Shown here: piece after piece, positions 39,558-47,259 of the stretch | Position numbering within the stretch: position 1 is the first letter of the stretch | Layout: each line of letters opens with the position of its first letter | Notes under the pieces: model-generated | Database searches by the model: none | What the model saw: the letters and a program-made list of their open reading frames with translations, nothing else | Told to the model about the DNA's origin: nothing | Program-made: the position numbers and the translations under genes | Assembly: GCF_037997115.1 (NCBI RefSeq) | Contig: NZ_CP150484.1 | Location: 7,263,589-7,327,588 of the forward strand | Origin: Amycolatopsis coloradensis | GTDB lineage: Bacteria > Actinomycetota > Actinomycetes > Mycobacteriales > Pseudonocardiaceae | Direction of reading: 5' to 3' | DNA: 64,000 bases

Positions 39558-41069
39558 ATGAGCGAGTACGAAGGCACGTTCTGCCTCGTCGTGCACAGCC
39601 ATCTGCCGTGGCTGCCGCATCACGGCTCCTGGCCGGTCGGCGAGGAATGGCTTTACCAGGCGTGGGCGCATTCCTACCTGCCGATGGTCGACCTCTTGCG
39701 CCGCTTCGCCGACGAGGGCCGCGAGGACGTCCTCACTCTCGGCATGACGCCGATCCTCGCCGCCCAGCTCGACGACCCCTACTGCATCGACGCCTTCCAC
39801 GACTGGCTCGGGCATTGGCAGCTGCGCGCCTGGCACGCGTCCACGCTCTGGCGCGGCGACCCGCTGCTGCGCGACCTCGCGGCGAGCGAGTACCGGACGG
39901 CGCTGAAGGCATCGGAAGAATTCGAAACGCGCTGGCGTCACGGTTTCTCGCCGATCCTCCGGTCCTTTGTGGACAACGGGACGATCGAGCTGCTCGGCGG
40001 CCCGCTGGCGCACCCGTTCCAGCCGCTGCTCGACCCGGCGGTGCGCGACTTCATGCTGCGCGGCGGGCTGGCCGACACCGCACTGCGGATCGGACAACGT
40101 CCCGAAGGCATTTGGGCACCCGAATGCGGTTACGCGCCCGGAATGGAGGCCGGGTACGCCGCCGCGGGCGTCCGGCGGTTCATGGTCGACGGGCCCTCCC
40201 TGCACGGTGACACGTCGGCGGCGCGGACCGTCGGCGATTCCGACGTCGTCTGCTTCGGCCGCGACCTCGAAGTCACGTACCGCGTCTGGTCGCCGAAGGC
40301 CGGCTATCCCGGCCACGCCGCCTACCGCGATTTCCACACCTGGGCGCACGAAGTCGGGCTCAAACCCTCGCGGGTGACCGGCAAGACCGTCGAGCCGCCG
40401 GACAAGGCACCGTACGACCCGGCGATGGCGACGGCCACTCTCGGCGGCCACGTCCAGGACTTCGTCGACACCGTCGTCGCCCGGTTGCGCTCGCTCAAGG
40501 CCGAGCACGGCCGCGAATCGCTCGTCGTCGCCGCGTACGACACCGAACTGTTCGGGCACTGGTGGCACGAGGGCCCGGCCTGGCTCGAAGGTGTCCTGCG
40601 CGCCCTGCCCGAGGCGGGCGTCCGCGTCACCACGCTCAAGGGCGCGCTCGAAGCGGGCCACCTCGGCGGGAAGGTCGATCTCCCGGCGTCGTCGTGGGGC
40701 TCGGGCAAGGACTGGCGGGTCTGGGACGGCGAGCAGGTCGCCGACATGGTGCGGGACAACACCGCGCTGCAGCACCGGATGCTCGACCTGGTCGCCGGGA
40801 TGGACACGACGACGCGTGACGCCGTCCGCGACCAGGCCGTCGCCGAGGCGATGCTGGCGCTGTCGAGCGACTGGGCGTTCATGGTCACCAAGGATTCCGC
40901 CGCCGACTACGCGCGGCGGCGGGCGAGGGTGCACACCGAACGGTTCGACACGCTCGCCGGGCTGCTCCGCGAGGGAGCGCTCGACCGCGCGCGGGAGACC
41001 GCGGAAGCGTTCCGGCGCGACGACGGGCCCTTCGGCCATGTCGACGCCCGTGACCTGCTGAGGAAATGA
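39558..41069 (+). CDS. GH57 1,4-alpha-glucan branching enzyme
   Basis: A 503-residue GH57 protein like Rv3031. The opening FCLVVHSHLPWLPHHGSWPVGEEW, the nucleophile Glu189 in GIWAPECGYAPG and acid Asp328 in AAYDTELFGHWWHEGP are all present. It makes alpha-1,6 branches in alpha-1,4-glucans. ATG 39558 is preceded by GAGGAG. Its mycobacterial partner GT (Rv3032) is here displaced 3.9 kb downstream by inserted genes. Confidence 0.92.
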   Translation: MSEYEGTFCLVVHSHLPWLPHHGSWPVGEEWLYQAWAHSYLPMVDLLRRFADEGREDVLTLGMTPILAAQLDDPYCIDAFHDWLGHWQLRAWHASTLWRGDPLLRDLAASEYRTALKASEEFETRWRHGFSPILRSFVDNGTIELLGGPLAHPFQPLLDPAVRDFMLRGGLADTALRIGQRPEGIWAPECGYAPGMEAGYAAAGVRRFMVDGPSLHGDTSAARTVGDSDVVCFGRDLEVTYRVWSPKAGYPGHAAYRDFHTWAHEVGLKPSRVTGKTVEPPDKAPYDPAMATATLGGHVQDFVDTVVARLRSLKAEHGRESLVVAAYDTELFGHWWHEGPAWLEGVLRALPEAGVRVTTLKGALEAGHLGGKVDLPASSWGSGKDWRVWDGEQVADMVRDNTALQHRMLDLVAGMDTTTRDAVRDQAVAEAMLALSSDWAFMVTKDSAADYARRRARVHTERFDTLAGLLREGALDRARETAEAFRRDDGPFGHVDARDLLRK

Positions 41070-41082
41070 CGAAAGGGAGAGC

Positions 41083-41568
41083 ATGGGGATCCACGACATT
41101 CCACTGAAGACGCTCGCGGGCGAGGACACGACGCTCGGCGCGCTCGAGGGCAAGACGCTGCTGGTGGTGAACGTGGCGTCGAAATGCGGGCTGACCCCGC
41201 AGTACACCGGGCTGGAGAAGCTGCAGGAACGCTACGCGGACAAGGGTTTCTCCGTCGTCGGGTTCCCGTGCAACCAGTTCGCCGGACAGGAGCCGGGCAC
41301 CGCCGAGGAGATCCAGGCCTTCTGCTCGACGACGTACGGCGTTTCGTTCCCGCTGTTCGAAAAGCTGGACGTGAACGGCGAAACCCGTCACCCGCTCTAC
41401 GCCGAACTGACGAAGGCGGCCGACGCGGAAGGCGCCGCCGGCGACGTGCAGTGGAATTTCGAGAAGTTCCTCGTCGCCCCGTCCGGTGAAGTGGTGGGAC
41501 GATTCCGCCCGCGTACCGAACCCGAAGACGAAGTGATCACCAAGGCGATCGACGCCACGATCGGCTGA
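41083..41568 (+). CDS. Glutathione peroxidase family (thiol peroxidase)
   Basis: A 161-residue peroxidase with the GPx tetrad: Cys35 (ASKCGLTPQY), Gln65 (GFPCNQF), Trp124 and Asn125 (VQWNFEKFLV). A catalytic Cys instead of selenocysteine suggests a thioredoxin- or mycothiol-linked enzyme, since actinobacteria lack glutathione as main thiol. It follows GH57 by 13 bp. Confidence 0.93.
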   Translation: MGIHDIPLKTLAGEDTTLGALEGKTLLVVNVASKCGLTPQYTGLEKLQERYADKGFSVVGFPCNQFAGQEPGTAEEIQAFCSTTYGVSFPLFEKLDVNGETRHPLYAELTKAADAEGAAGDVQWNFEKFLVAPSGEVVGRFRPRTEPEDEVITKAIDATIG

Positions 41569-41585
41569 CGCACGCTTTTCCCGAG

Positions 41586-41630
41586 ACGGGCGGGTTTCCG
41601 GAGCGATCCGGCGAACCCGCCCGTTTCCTT
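41586..41630 (+). terminator. Terminator after the peroxidase gene
   Basis: ACGGGCGGGTTT (41586-41597) pairs with GAACCCGCCCGT (41613-41624), with inner CCGGA/TCCGG. TTTCCTTTCC follows. It ends the methyltransferase-GH57-GPx run. Confidence 0.75.
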
Positions 41631-41762
41631 TCCGGCGATCCGGTGACCAAAGTCCCCGAATATCCCCACCACTCGCACGATGACTGGTTGCTCGATCACA
41701 AACCATTGCCACGCAAGGGAAATACTGACATCGCCGAGTGAAGCGCCGTACCCGATTGCACT

Positions 41763-42911
41763 ATGGCGCCACCCCGCGGACAGGAGAACACTCTTTCGTC
41801 GGGACTCCCGCACTTCGTCAACGCCGACAACCAGAAAAGTGTGGCCGACATGATCGAGAACAATATGATCCCGGACGATTTCCTCTCCCTCGCGAGCGTG
41901 CAGGCGGCCGAGGAGGAGGCGTTGCTGAACCGGCAGAACGTGGTGGGTGTCGCACTCGGTACCAAATGGTCCGGGGGCAGGGACACCGGCGAAAAGGCGA
42001 TCACCGTCCTGGTCGACACGAAACTGCCGCACGAGATGCTGCGCGACGACGACCTCGTCCCGGCGACGCTGGCGGGCGTGCCCACCGACGTCCAGGAGGT
42101 CGGAGTGCTGCAGGCGGGCCGCAGTATCGCGCCACCGAAGGCGAACGGCTCGTCCACCGTGCTCGACGACGTACCGGCGCCGGCACTGAGCCGCCCCGAC
42201 GAACTCGCCCGTGAGCAGGTCGGTCCGTTCACCCTCGCCAAGAAGTTCCGTCCGGCGTTCGGCGGGCTGAGCGTCGGCCACTTCAAGATCACCGCCGGCA
42301 CCTACGGCACCGCGGTCTACGACGCGTCGGCACTGCCGGGCAAACCGCCGAGATATTACATCCTGAGCAACAACCACGTGCTGGCGAACTCCAACGCCGC
42401 CGCCATCGGCGACCCGATCCTGCAGCCCGGCCCGTTCGACGGCGGCGTCGTCCCCACCGACGTCATCGCCAGGCTGAGCCGGTTCGTGCCGATCAAGTTC
42501 ATCCAGCCGGGGCAGCCGGTGCCGTTGAACTTCGTCGACGCCGCGATCGCCGAAGGCCAGTTCCACGACCTCGACCGGCGGATCTTCTGGGTCGGCGAGC
42601 TCAAGGGCACCAACGTGGCGCCCGCGGTCGGCACGCTCGTGCAGAAGACCGGCCGGACCACGAACTGGACGACCGGGCGGATCACGAACATCAACGCCAC
42701 CGTCGACGTGAACTACGGCGGAGGCAGGGTGGCCCGGTTCGCGCAGCAGCTGCTGACCACCGACATGTCGGCCGGTGGCGACTCGGGCAGCCTCGTGGCG
42801 GACCTGAGCGAGAACGCCGTCGGCCTGCTGTTCGCCGGCTCGCCGGTGGTCACCGTGATCAACCGGATCTCGCTGGTCGAAGCGTCGCTCGGGATCCGGG
42901 TGCACCCGTAG
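41763..42911 (+). CDS. Trypsin-like serine protease without signal peptide
   Basis: A 382-residue protein with a trypsin-like triad by motif: His205 (LSNNHVLANS), Asp259 (NFVDAAIAE) and Ser341 (SAGGDSGSLV). Residues 59-114 form an N-terminal module (NVVGVALGTK...ITVLVDTKLP...LAGVPTDVQEVG) that reappears as a separate small protein in the next gene. No signal peptide or membrane segment is seen. The start is uncertain: ATG 41763 lacks a ribosome site, and GTG 41839 is an alternative. Confidence 0.8.
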   Translation: MAPPRGQENTLSSGLPHFVNADNQKSVADMIENNMIPDDFLSLASVQAAEEEALLNRQNVVGVALGTKWSGGRDTGEKAITVLVDTKLPHEMLRDDDLVPATLAGVPTDVQEVGVLQAGRSIAPPKANGSSTVLDDVPAPALSRPDELAREQVGPFTLAKKFRPAFGGLSVGHFKITAGTYGTAVYDASALPGKPPRYYILSNNHVLANSNAAAIGDPILQPGPFDGGVVPTDVIARLSRFVPIKFIQPGQPVPLNFVDAAIAEGQFHDLDRRIFWVGELKGTNVAPAVGTLVQKTGRTTNWTTGRITNINATVDVNYGGGRVARFAQQLLTTDMSAGGDSGSLVADLSENAVGLLFAGSPVVTVINRISLVEASLGIRVHP

Positions 42912-43138
42912 TGGCCGACGAAGTCTCCGACGTCGATGCCGCGCTCGTGGCGGCGTCCCGGTGGCTCGACGACGTCCCCGGAGTGGTCGGCGTCGGGCAG
43001 GGCGAGGCCGAGGGGGCACCCACGATCGACGTGTGGATGACCCCCGGTCACGACCCCGGGCAGCTGCCTTCTCAGCTGCTCGGGGTGCCCGTCCGGGTCC
43101 GGGATTCGGGTGGTCCGGTGGAGGCTCAGCCGGACTGA
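42911..43138 (+). CDS. Small protein resembling the protease N-terminal module
   Basis: A 75-residue protein: ASRWLDDVPGVVGVGQGEAEGAPTIDVWMTPG...LPSQLLGVPVRVRDSG. The order VVGVxxG, I-x-V strand, LPxxLxGVPVxV matches the N-terminal module of the preceding protease. GTG 42911 shares one base with the protease stop (TAGTG), so translation is tightly coupled. It may be a stand-alone inhibitor or chaperone of the protease; this is inferred. It overlaps the GH2 gene 3' end by 13 bp. Confidence 0.7.
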   Translation: MADEVSDVDAALVAASRWLDDVPGVVGVGQGEAEGAPTIDVWMTPGHDPGQLPSQLLGVPVRVRDSGGPVEAQPD

Positions 43139-44892
43139 CCCGCCTCGATGACCGCGCGATTACGGGTGGCGACGGTCGGCGCGTCCGCCTTCACCACCCG
43201 CCGGTCGTAGGTGAGCAGGCCGTTGACCTCGTTCTCGACGTCGGTGGTCTGGGTGTAGATCGCGCCGGAAAGACCGGTTCCGGCGATGATCCGTTCGAGA
43301 TGCTCGCTGACCTCGGCATAGCGCTTCGTCAGCTGTGCCGAGGTCAGCGTCATCTCGTAGGCCTGCGGCTCCCCGGGCCAGCGATGCTCGTCGAGGACCA
43401 GGCCGAGGCCGCCGTACTCGCCGTCGACGATCACCCTGTGGTCCTTCACCGAGGGCTTTCCCGGCCCGACGTAGGTGTGGTCGTCGTAGATGTCGCCCGC
43501 GCCGGTGTCCGGCCGCGAGAAGCAGCAGTTCACTCCGCTGTTCGCGACGACGAGCCTGGTCGGGTCGAGGTCCTTCACCAGGTTCGCGATCCGCGCGGTG
43601 TCGAATTCGCCCCAGCCCTCGTTGAACGGCACCCAGCCGACGATCGAGGTCACCCCGCGCAACTGCTCGACCATCTCGGTCAATTCCTCTTCGAACCGCG
43701 CCTTCGCCTCCGGCACCGGATCGGGCGCCGTCCCGGGCGGGCCGTCGAACGAGACGGTGAGCGACGGCATGTCCTGCCAGACGAGTAGGCCCAGCCGATC
43801 CGTCCAGTGGTACCAGCGCTCCGGCTCGACCTTGACGTGTTTGCGGACGAAGTTGAAGCCGAGTTCCTTGGTCTTCTCCAGGTCGAACCGCAACGCCTCG
43901 TCGGTGGGGGCGGTGTGGATCCCGTCCGGCCAGTAACCCTGGTCGAGCGGGCCGTGGAGGAAGGTGATCCGGCCGTTGAGCGCGATCCGCGGCCTGCCCT
44001 GGGCGTCGGAGACCGTCCCGATCGTGCGGAGCCCGGTGTAGGACTCGACGACGTCGAGCGGGTTGCCGCTCTCGTCGAGCAAACGGACCTGAAGGTCGTA
44101 GAGATACGGATCATCGGGCGTCCAGAGGCGCGGCGAAGGCACCTCCGCACGCAACCGGCGTCCCACGTCCTCCGCGGCACGTGCCACTTCGGGGCCATCG
44201 GGCTCGCTCACGATCAGCTCCACCCGGGCGCCGCCTGTGACCTTGGGCACAACCGTCACCCCTTCGAGGTCTGACGTCACCTGGAGATCCCCGACGCGCT
44301 CGGACGGCACCGGCTCCAGCCAGACGGTCTGCCAGATACCCGACGCGGCGGTGTAGAAGATCCCTTTCGGGTCGTTCCGCTGCTTGCCGACGGGGTGTGT
44401 CGAAGCGTCGGTGCGGTCCGTGGCCCGGACGGTCAGTTCCTGCGATCCCGACGGGCGCAGCACGCCGGTGATGTCCGCGCTGAAGGCCGTGTACCCGCCC
44501 TCGTGGACGGCCACCTCCTGGTTGTTGACCCAGACCGTCGCGGACTGGTCGACGGCGCCGAAGTGGAGCAGCACGCGCTGACCGTCCCAGCCGGACGGGA
44601 CCTCGAAAACCTTGCGGTACCAGAGGGTTTCGTCCCGCCGTCCGATACCGGAGAGCGCCGACTCCGGCGGGAACGGCACCAGGATCCGCTCGCCGTACCC
44701 GTTCCGGCCGGGCGAGCCGCTGCCCGCGTACTCCCAGACGCCGTTGAGGTTCAGCCAGCGTTCGCGGACCAGCCGCGGACGCGGGTACTCCGGCAGCGCG
44801 TTGCCGGGCCCGACCTGCGCGGACCACGGCGTCGAGAGCACCGATTCGACGGTTTCGAAGGCCGGTCCGGCCGCGTTCACCGAGGACGTCAT
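43126..44892 (-). CDS. Glycoside hydrolase family 2 (beta-galactosidase/glucuronidase-like)
   Basis: A 588-residue cytosolic GH2 enzyme: N-terminal sugar-binding domain (LNLNGVWEYAG...WYRKVFEVPSGWDGQRVLLHFGAVDQSATVWVNNQEV), immunoglobulin-like domain, then a TIM barrel with the acid/base Glu in WVPFNEGWGEFD and probable nucleophile in IVDGEYGGLG. Substrate is not determined. ATG 44892 gives MTSSVNAAG. It interrupts the GH57-GT4 order and is divergent from GT4. Confidence 0.87.
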   Translation of the reverse strand: MTSSVNAAGPAFETVESVLSTPWSAQVGPGNALPEYPRPRLVRERWLNLNGVWEYAGSGSPGRNGYGERILVPFPPESALSGIGRRDETLWYRKVFEVPSGWDGQRVLLHFGAVDQSATVWVNNQEVAVHEGGYTAFSADITGVLRPSGSQELTVRATDRTDASTHPVGKQRNDPKGIFYTAASGIWQTVWLEPVPSERVGDLQVTSDLEGVTVVPKVTGGARVELIVSEPDGPEVARAAEDVGRRLRAEVPSPRLWTPDDPYLYDLQVRLLDESGNPLDVVESYTGLRTIGTVSDAQGRPRIALNGRITFLHGPLDQGYWPDGIHTAPTDEALRFDLEKTKELGFNFVRKHVKVEPERWYHWTDRLGLLVWQDMPSLTVSFDGPPGTAPDPVPEAKARFEEELTEMVEQLRGVTSIVGWVPFNEGWGEFDTARIANLVKDLDPTRLVVANSGVNCCFSRPDTGAGDIYDDHTYVGPGKPSVKDHRVIVDGEYGGLGLVLDEHRWPGEPQAYEMTLTSAQLTKRYAEVSEHLERIIAGTGLSGAIYTQTTDVENEVNGLLTYDRRVVKADAPTVATRNRAVIEAGQSG

Positions 44893-45000
44893 CAACCCGA
44901 TGGTGGCAAAGATCGTCGCTCCTGTCGCCCTCGATCGGGTTCACCGGCAGGGGTGATCGCCCCGTCCCGGTGACGACCGACTCACGAGTAACCTCCACCC

Positions 45001-46254
45001 ATGCGCGTGCTGATGTTGTCGTGGGAGTACCCACCCGTGGTCGTCGGCGGACTCGCACGGCACGTCCACGCCCTGGCCCGGCATCTCGCCCGGCAGGGGC
45101 ACGACGTGGTCGTCCTGTGCCGTCACACGGCGGGCACCGACGCCGAGACCCACCCCAGGACCGATCGCGTGGTCGAGGGCGTCCGGATCATCCGGGTCGC
45201 CGAAGACCCGATGCACGTGACCTTCGAACGGGACCTCGTCGCGTGGACGCTGGCCATGGGGCACGCGATGGTCCGCGCCGCCACCGACCTGCTGCGCACC
45301 TGGCAGCCGGACGTGGTGCACGCGCACGACTGGCTGGTCACCCATCCCGCGATCGCGATCGCGGAGGCCGCGCGGGTGCCGCTGGTCGGCACGATCCACG
45401 CCACCGAGGCCGGGCGGCACTCCGGCTGGCTCTCGCATCCGCTGAACCAGCAGGTTCACTCGGTCGAATGGTGGCTCGCGAACCGCTCGGACGCGCTGAT
45501 CACCTGTTCGCAGGCCATGCGCCGCGAGGTGGCGCATCTGTTCGAGGTCGACGGTGACGCGGTCACCGTGATCCACAACGGCATCGAGGAACGCACCTGG
45601 CAGGTGCCCGCGGAGGAGGTCGCGCACGCGCGCGAGGTCTACAGCCCCTCCGGCGCGCCCCTGCTGCTCTACTTCGGACGGTTGGAATGGGAGAAGGGCG
45701 TGCAGGACCTGCTCGCCGCGCTCCCCCGGATCCGCCGCGCCAAACCGGGGACGCGGCTGGTGGTCGCCGGCAAGGGACGGCATCTGGAGGAACTGGTCGA
45801 CCAGGCCCGCAAGCTGCGCGTCCGCCGCGCGGTGGACTTCGTCGGGCACCTGTCCGACCGCGAACTGCGCGCCGTACTGGCCGCGGCCGACGCCGTCGTG
45901 CTGCCCAGCCGCTACGAGCCGTTCGGGATCGTCGCCCTGGAGGCGGCCGCCGCGAAGGCGCCCCTGGTCGCTTCGACCGCGGGCGGGCTCGGCGAGGTCG
46001 TCGTCGACGGCGAGACCGGCCTGGCGTTCAGCCCCGGCGACGTCGACGCCCTCGGGGACGCCGTCGAGGCGGTGCTGGACGACGAGGTCGCGGCCGCCCG
46101 CCGCGCGCTGACCGCGCAGTCGCGCCTGGCCGCGGACTTCGACTGGGGGCGGATCGCCGAAGCGACCGTCGCGGTCTACCGGCGGGCTCGCGCCGGGGAG
46201 CCGGTGGAACTGGGGCGGCCGAAGATCGCGACCGGTAACGCCTTCGAGCCCTGA
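45001..46254 (+). CDS. GT4 glycosyltransferase (Rv3032-like)
   Basis: A 417-residue retaining GT-B enzyme. It opens MRVLMLSWEYPPVVVGGLARHVHALARHLA, has VVHAHDWL, YFGRLEWEKGVQDLL, and the GT4 donor site SRYEPFGIVALEAAAAKAPLVASTAGGLGEVV. Rv3032 elongates alpha-1,4-glucan for methylglucose lipopolysaccharide and glycogen. ATG 45001 lies 6 nt after TAACCT (44989-44994), so the transcript is probably leaderless. Confidence 0.92.
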   Translation: MRVLMLSWEYPPVVVGGLARHVHALARHLARQGHDVVVLCRHTAGTDAETHPRTDRVVEGVRIIRVAEDPMHVTFERDLVAWTLAMGHAMVRAATDLLRTWQPDVVHAHDWLVTHPAIAIAEAARVPLVGTIHATEAGRHSGWLSHPLNQQVHSVEWWLANRSDALITCSQAMRREVAHLFEVDGDAVTVIHNGIEERTWQVPAEEVAHAREVYSPSGAPLLLYFGRLEWEKGVQDLLAALPRIRRAKPGTRLVVAGKGRHLEELVDQARKLRVRRAVDFVGHLSDRELRAVLAAADAVVLPSRYEPFGIVALEAAAAKAPLVASTAGGLGEVVVDGETGLAFSPGDVDALGDAVEAVLDDEVAAARRALTAQSRLAADFDWGRIAEATVAVYRRARAGEPVELGRPKIATGNAFEP

Positions 46255-46262
46255 TCGCTCGA

Positions 46263-46285
46263 CGCATTCAGAGGACCAATCGCGG
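46263..46285. repeat. CAGAGGAC-family unit, degenerate
   Basis: One unit with CGCATTCAGAGGAC followed by a diverged right end (CAATCGCGG). It follows the GT4 stop by 8 bp, in the convergent gap with the small peptide gene. Confidence 0.6.
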
Positions 46286-46330
46286 AGGCGCGTGTGGGTC
46301 GTGCCGTCCTGATGCCCTTCGCGCCGCTCG

Positions 46331-46358
46331 AAGTACGTGAAGGACCCTTCATGTACTT
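46331..46358. repeat. GAAGGGGCC-family relative, compact palindrome
   Basis: 13-bp arms (46331-46343 and 46346-46358; AAGTAC.TGAAGG) with one mismatch and a 2-nt centre. The inner TGAAGG/CCTTCA half resembles the family. The rest of 46286-46518 holds only a GGGTCGCG/CGCGACCC hairpin (46473-46493); no gene is visible. Confidence 0.6.
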
Positions 46359-46518
46359 GGGAAAGGTGTGAAGGGCGAGTTACTTCGGCCGAGCAGCCGC
46401 TTTGCGGCGGTGGCGCGGGGCGAAGGGGAATCCGGGACGTCGGGGGACCCGGATCCCCTTCACGAGCGTCGCGGGTCGCGAGGGGCGCGACCCCCGGGGC
46501 TGCTCTAGGTGACGAAGA

Positions 46519-46650
46519 TCAGAAGTGGCAGGGCCGAACACAGTCCGGCTGCACCGAGACCCCGGCCGAAGCGGACACCGCCGGGGCGGCGAGGGCGACG
46601 GCGAGGACGGCGAAGGTCGCGGCCAAGAGGGTCCTCAACTGCTTCTTCAT
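46519..46650 (-). CDS. Short secreted peptide with a C-x-x-x-C tail
   Basis: A 43-codon gene. ATG 46650 is preceded by GGAG at ideal spacing. The product has a basic start (MKKQLR), a hydrophobic core of about 18 residues (LLAATFAVLAVALAAPAV), an Ala-X-Ala type cleavage region (VSASA), and a mature tail of about 13-16 residues ending QPDCVRPCHF. The two cysteines four apart could form a disulfide. A GC-rich hairpin at 46473-46493 follows the gene. I know no family; it could be a signalling or antimicrobial peptide, or a remnant. Confidence 0.65.
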   Translation of the reverse strand: MKKQLRTLLAATFAVLAVALAAPAVSASAGVSVQPDCVRPCHF

Positions 46651-46769
46651 GGTGGCTCCTCGGGGAAACGGGCGGAATTCTCACCCGGCGCCGAGCATCC
46701 GCGCGACCCGCCGCCGAAACAACGGGGGAATCACTACGTATCCCTACCTATTCGCGGTCCGTGACCGGT

Positions 46770-46997
46770 TCATCCCTTTCTGCCGGTCAGCATCCGTACC
46801 TGGACCGGCTCCACGAACGGCGCGTACGGGGAAATGGCAGCGCTCAGCTGACCGGTGCCGCAGCCGAGGTCCAGTGCCGTGTCCTCGGTGGACAGCCCGA
46901 ATTCCGCCACCAGCTTGTCGAAGACTTCGACGGGGTAGCCGCGGCGGTAGCGCTGATGGAACTCGGCGACCTCGCCGCTGAACTTCAGGATCGTCAT
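46770..46997 (-). pseudogene. Truncated SAM-methyltransferase
   Basis: 75 codons from ATG 46997: FSGEVAEFHQRYRRGYPVEVFDKLVAEFGLSTEDTALDLGCGTGQL is a typical class I methyltransferase N-terminus. After motif I the sequence degenerates and stops at 46770, about 170-200 residues short of the family. The methyltransferase fold cannot be complete, so this is probably a decaying gene. Confidence 0.7.
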
Positions 46998-47061
46998 CCC
47001 GCGATCGCGACCTGCCCGAGGATCCCTCGCCGCCGCTTTCGCGCACGGCGGAAAGCCGCGA

Positions 47062-47216
47062 AGGCCCCGTCCACGGTGGTGTGGTGAGGACGGGGCCTCC
47101 GCGACGGGCGCACGCCCGAAAGGCGCTACCGGAGGGGCGCGCGCGTGAAGCGGGTCCGGTGGCGGGGAGCCGCCGCCACCGGACCCGTTGGGCCACACCG
47201 TCCCAAACCGGTGTGG
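47062..47216. terminator. Three GC-rich hairpins after aceB
   Basis: AGGCCCCGTCC/GGACGGGGCCT (47062-47072 with 47088-47098), a perfect 15-bp stem (47151-47165 with 47173-47187) and CCACACCG/CGGTGTGG (47193-47200 with 47209-47216) lie in the gap of about 260 bp between the broken methyltransferase and the aceB stop. They probably end the aceAB transcript. No U-tracts are seen. Confidence 0.55.
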
Positions 47217-47259
47217 AACCCGGCCGCCCCGCGTCAGGTAGAGGCGGCCGGAGCCTGCG

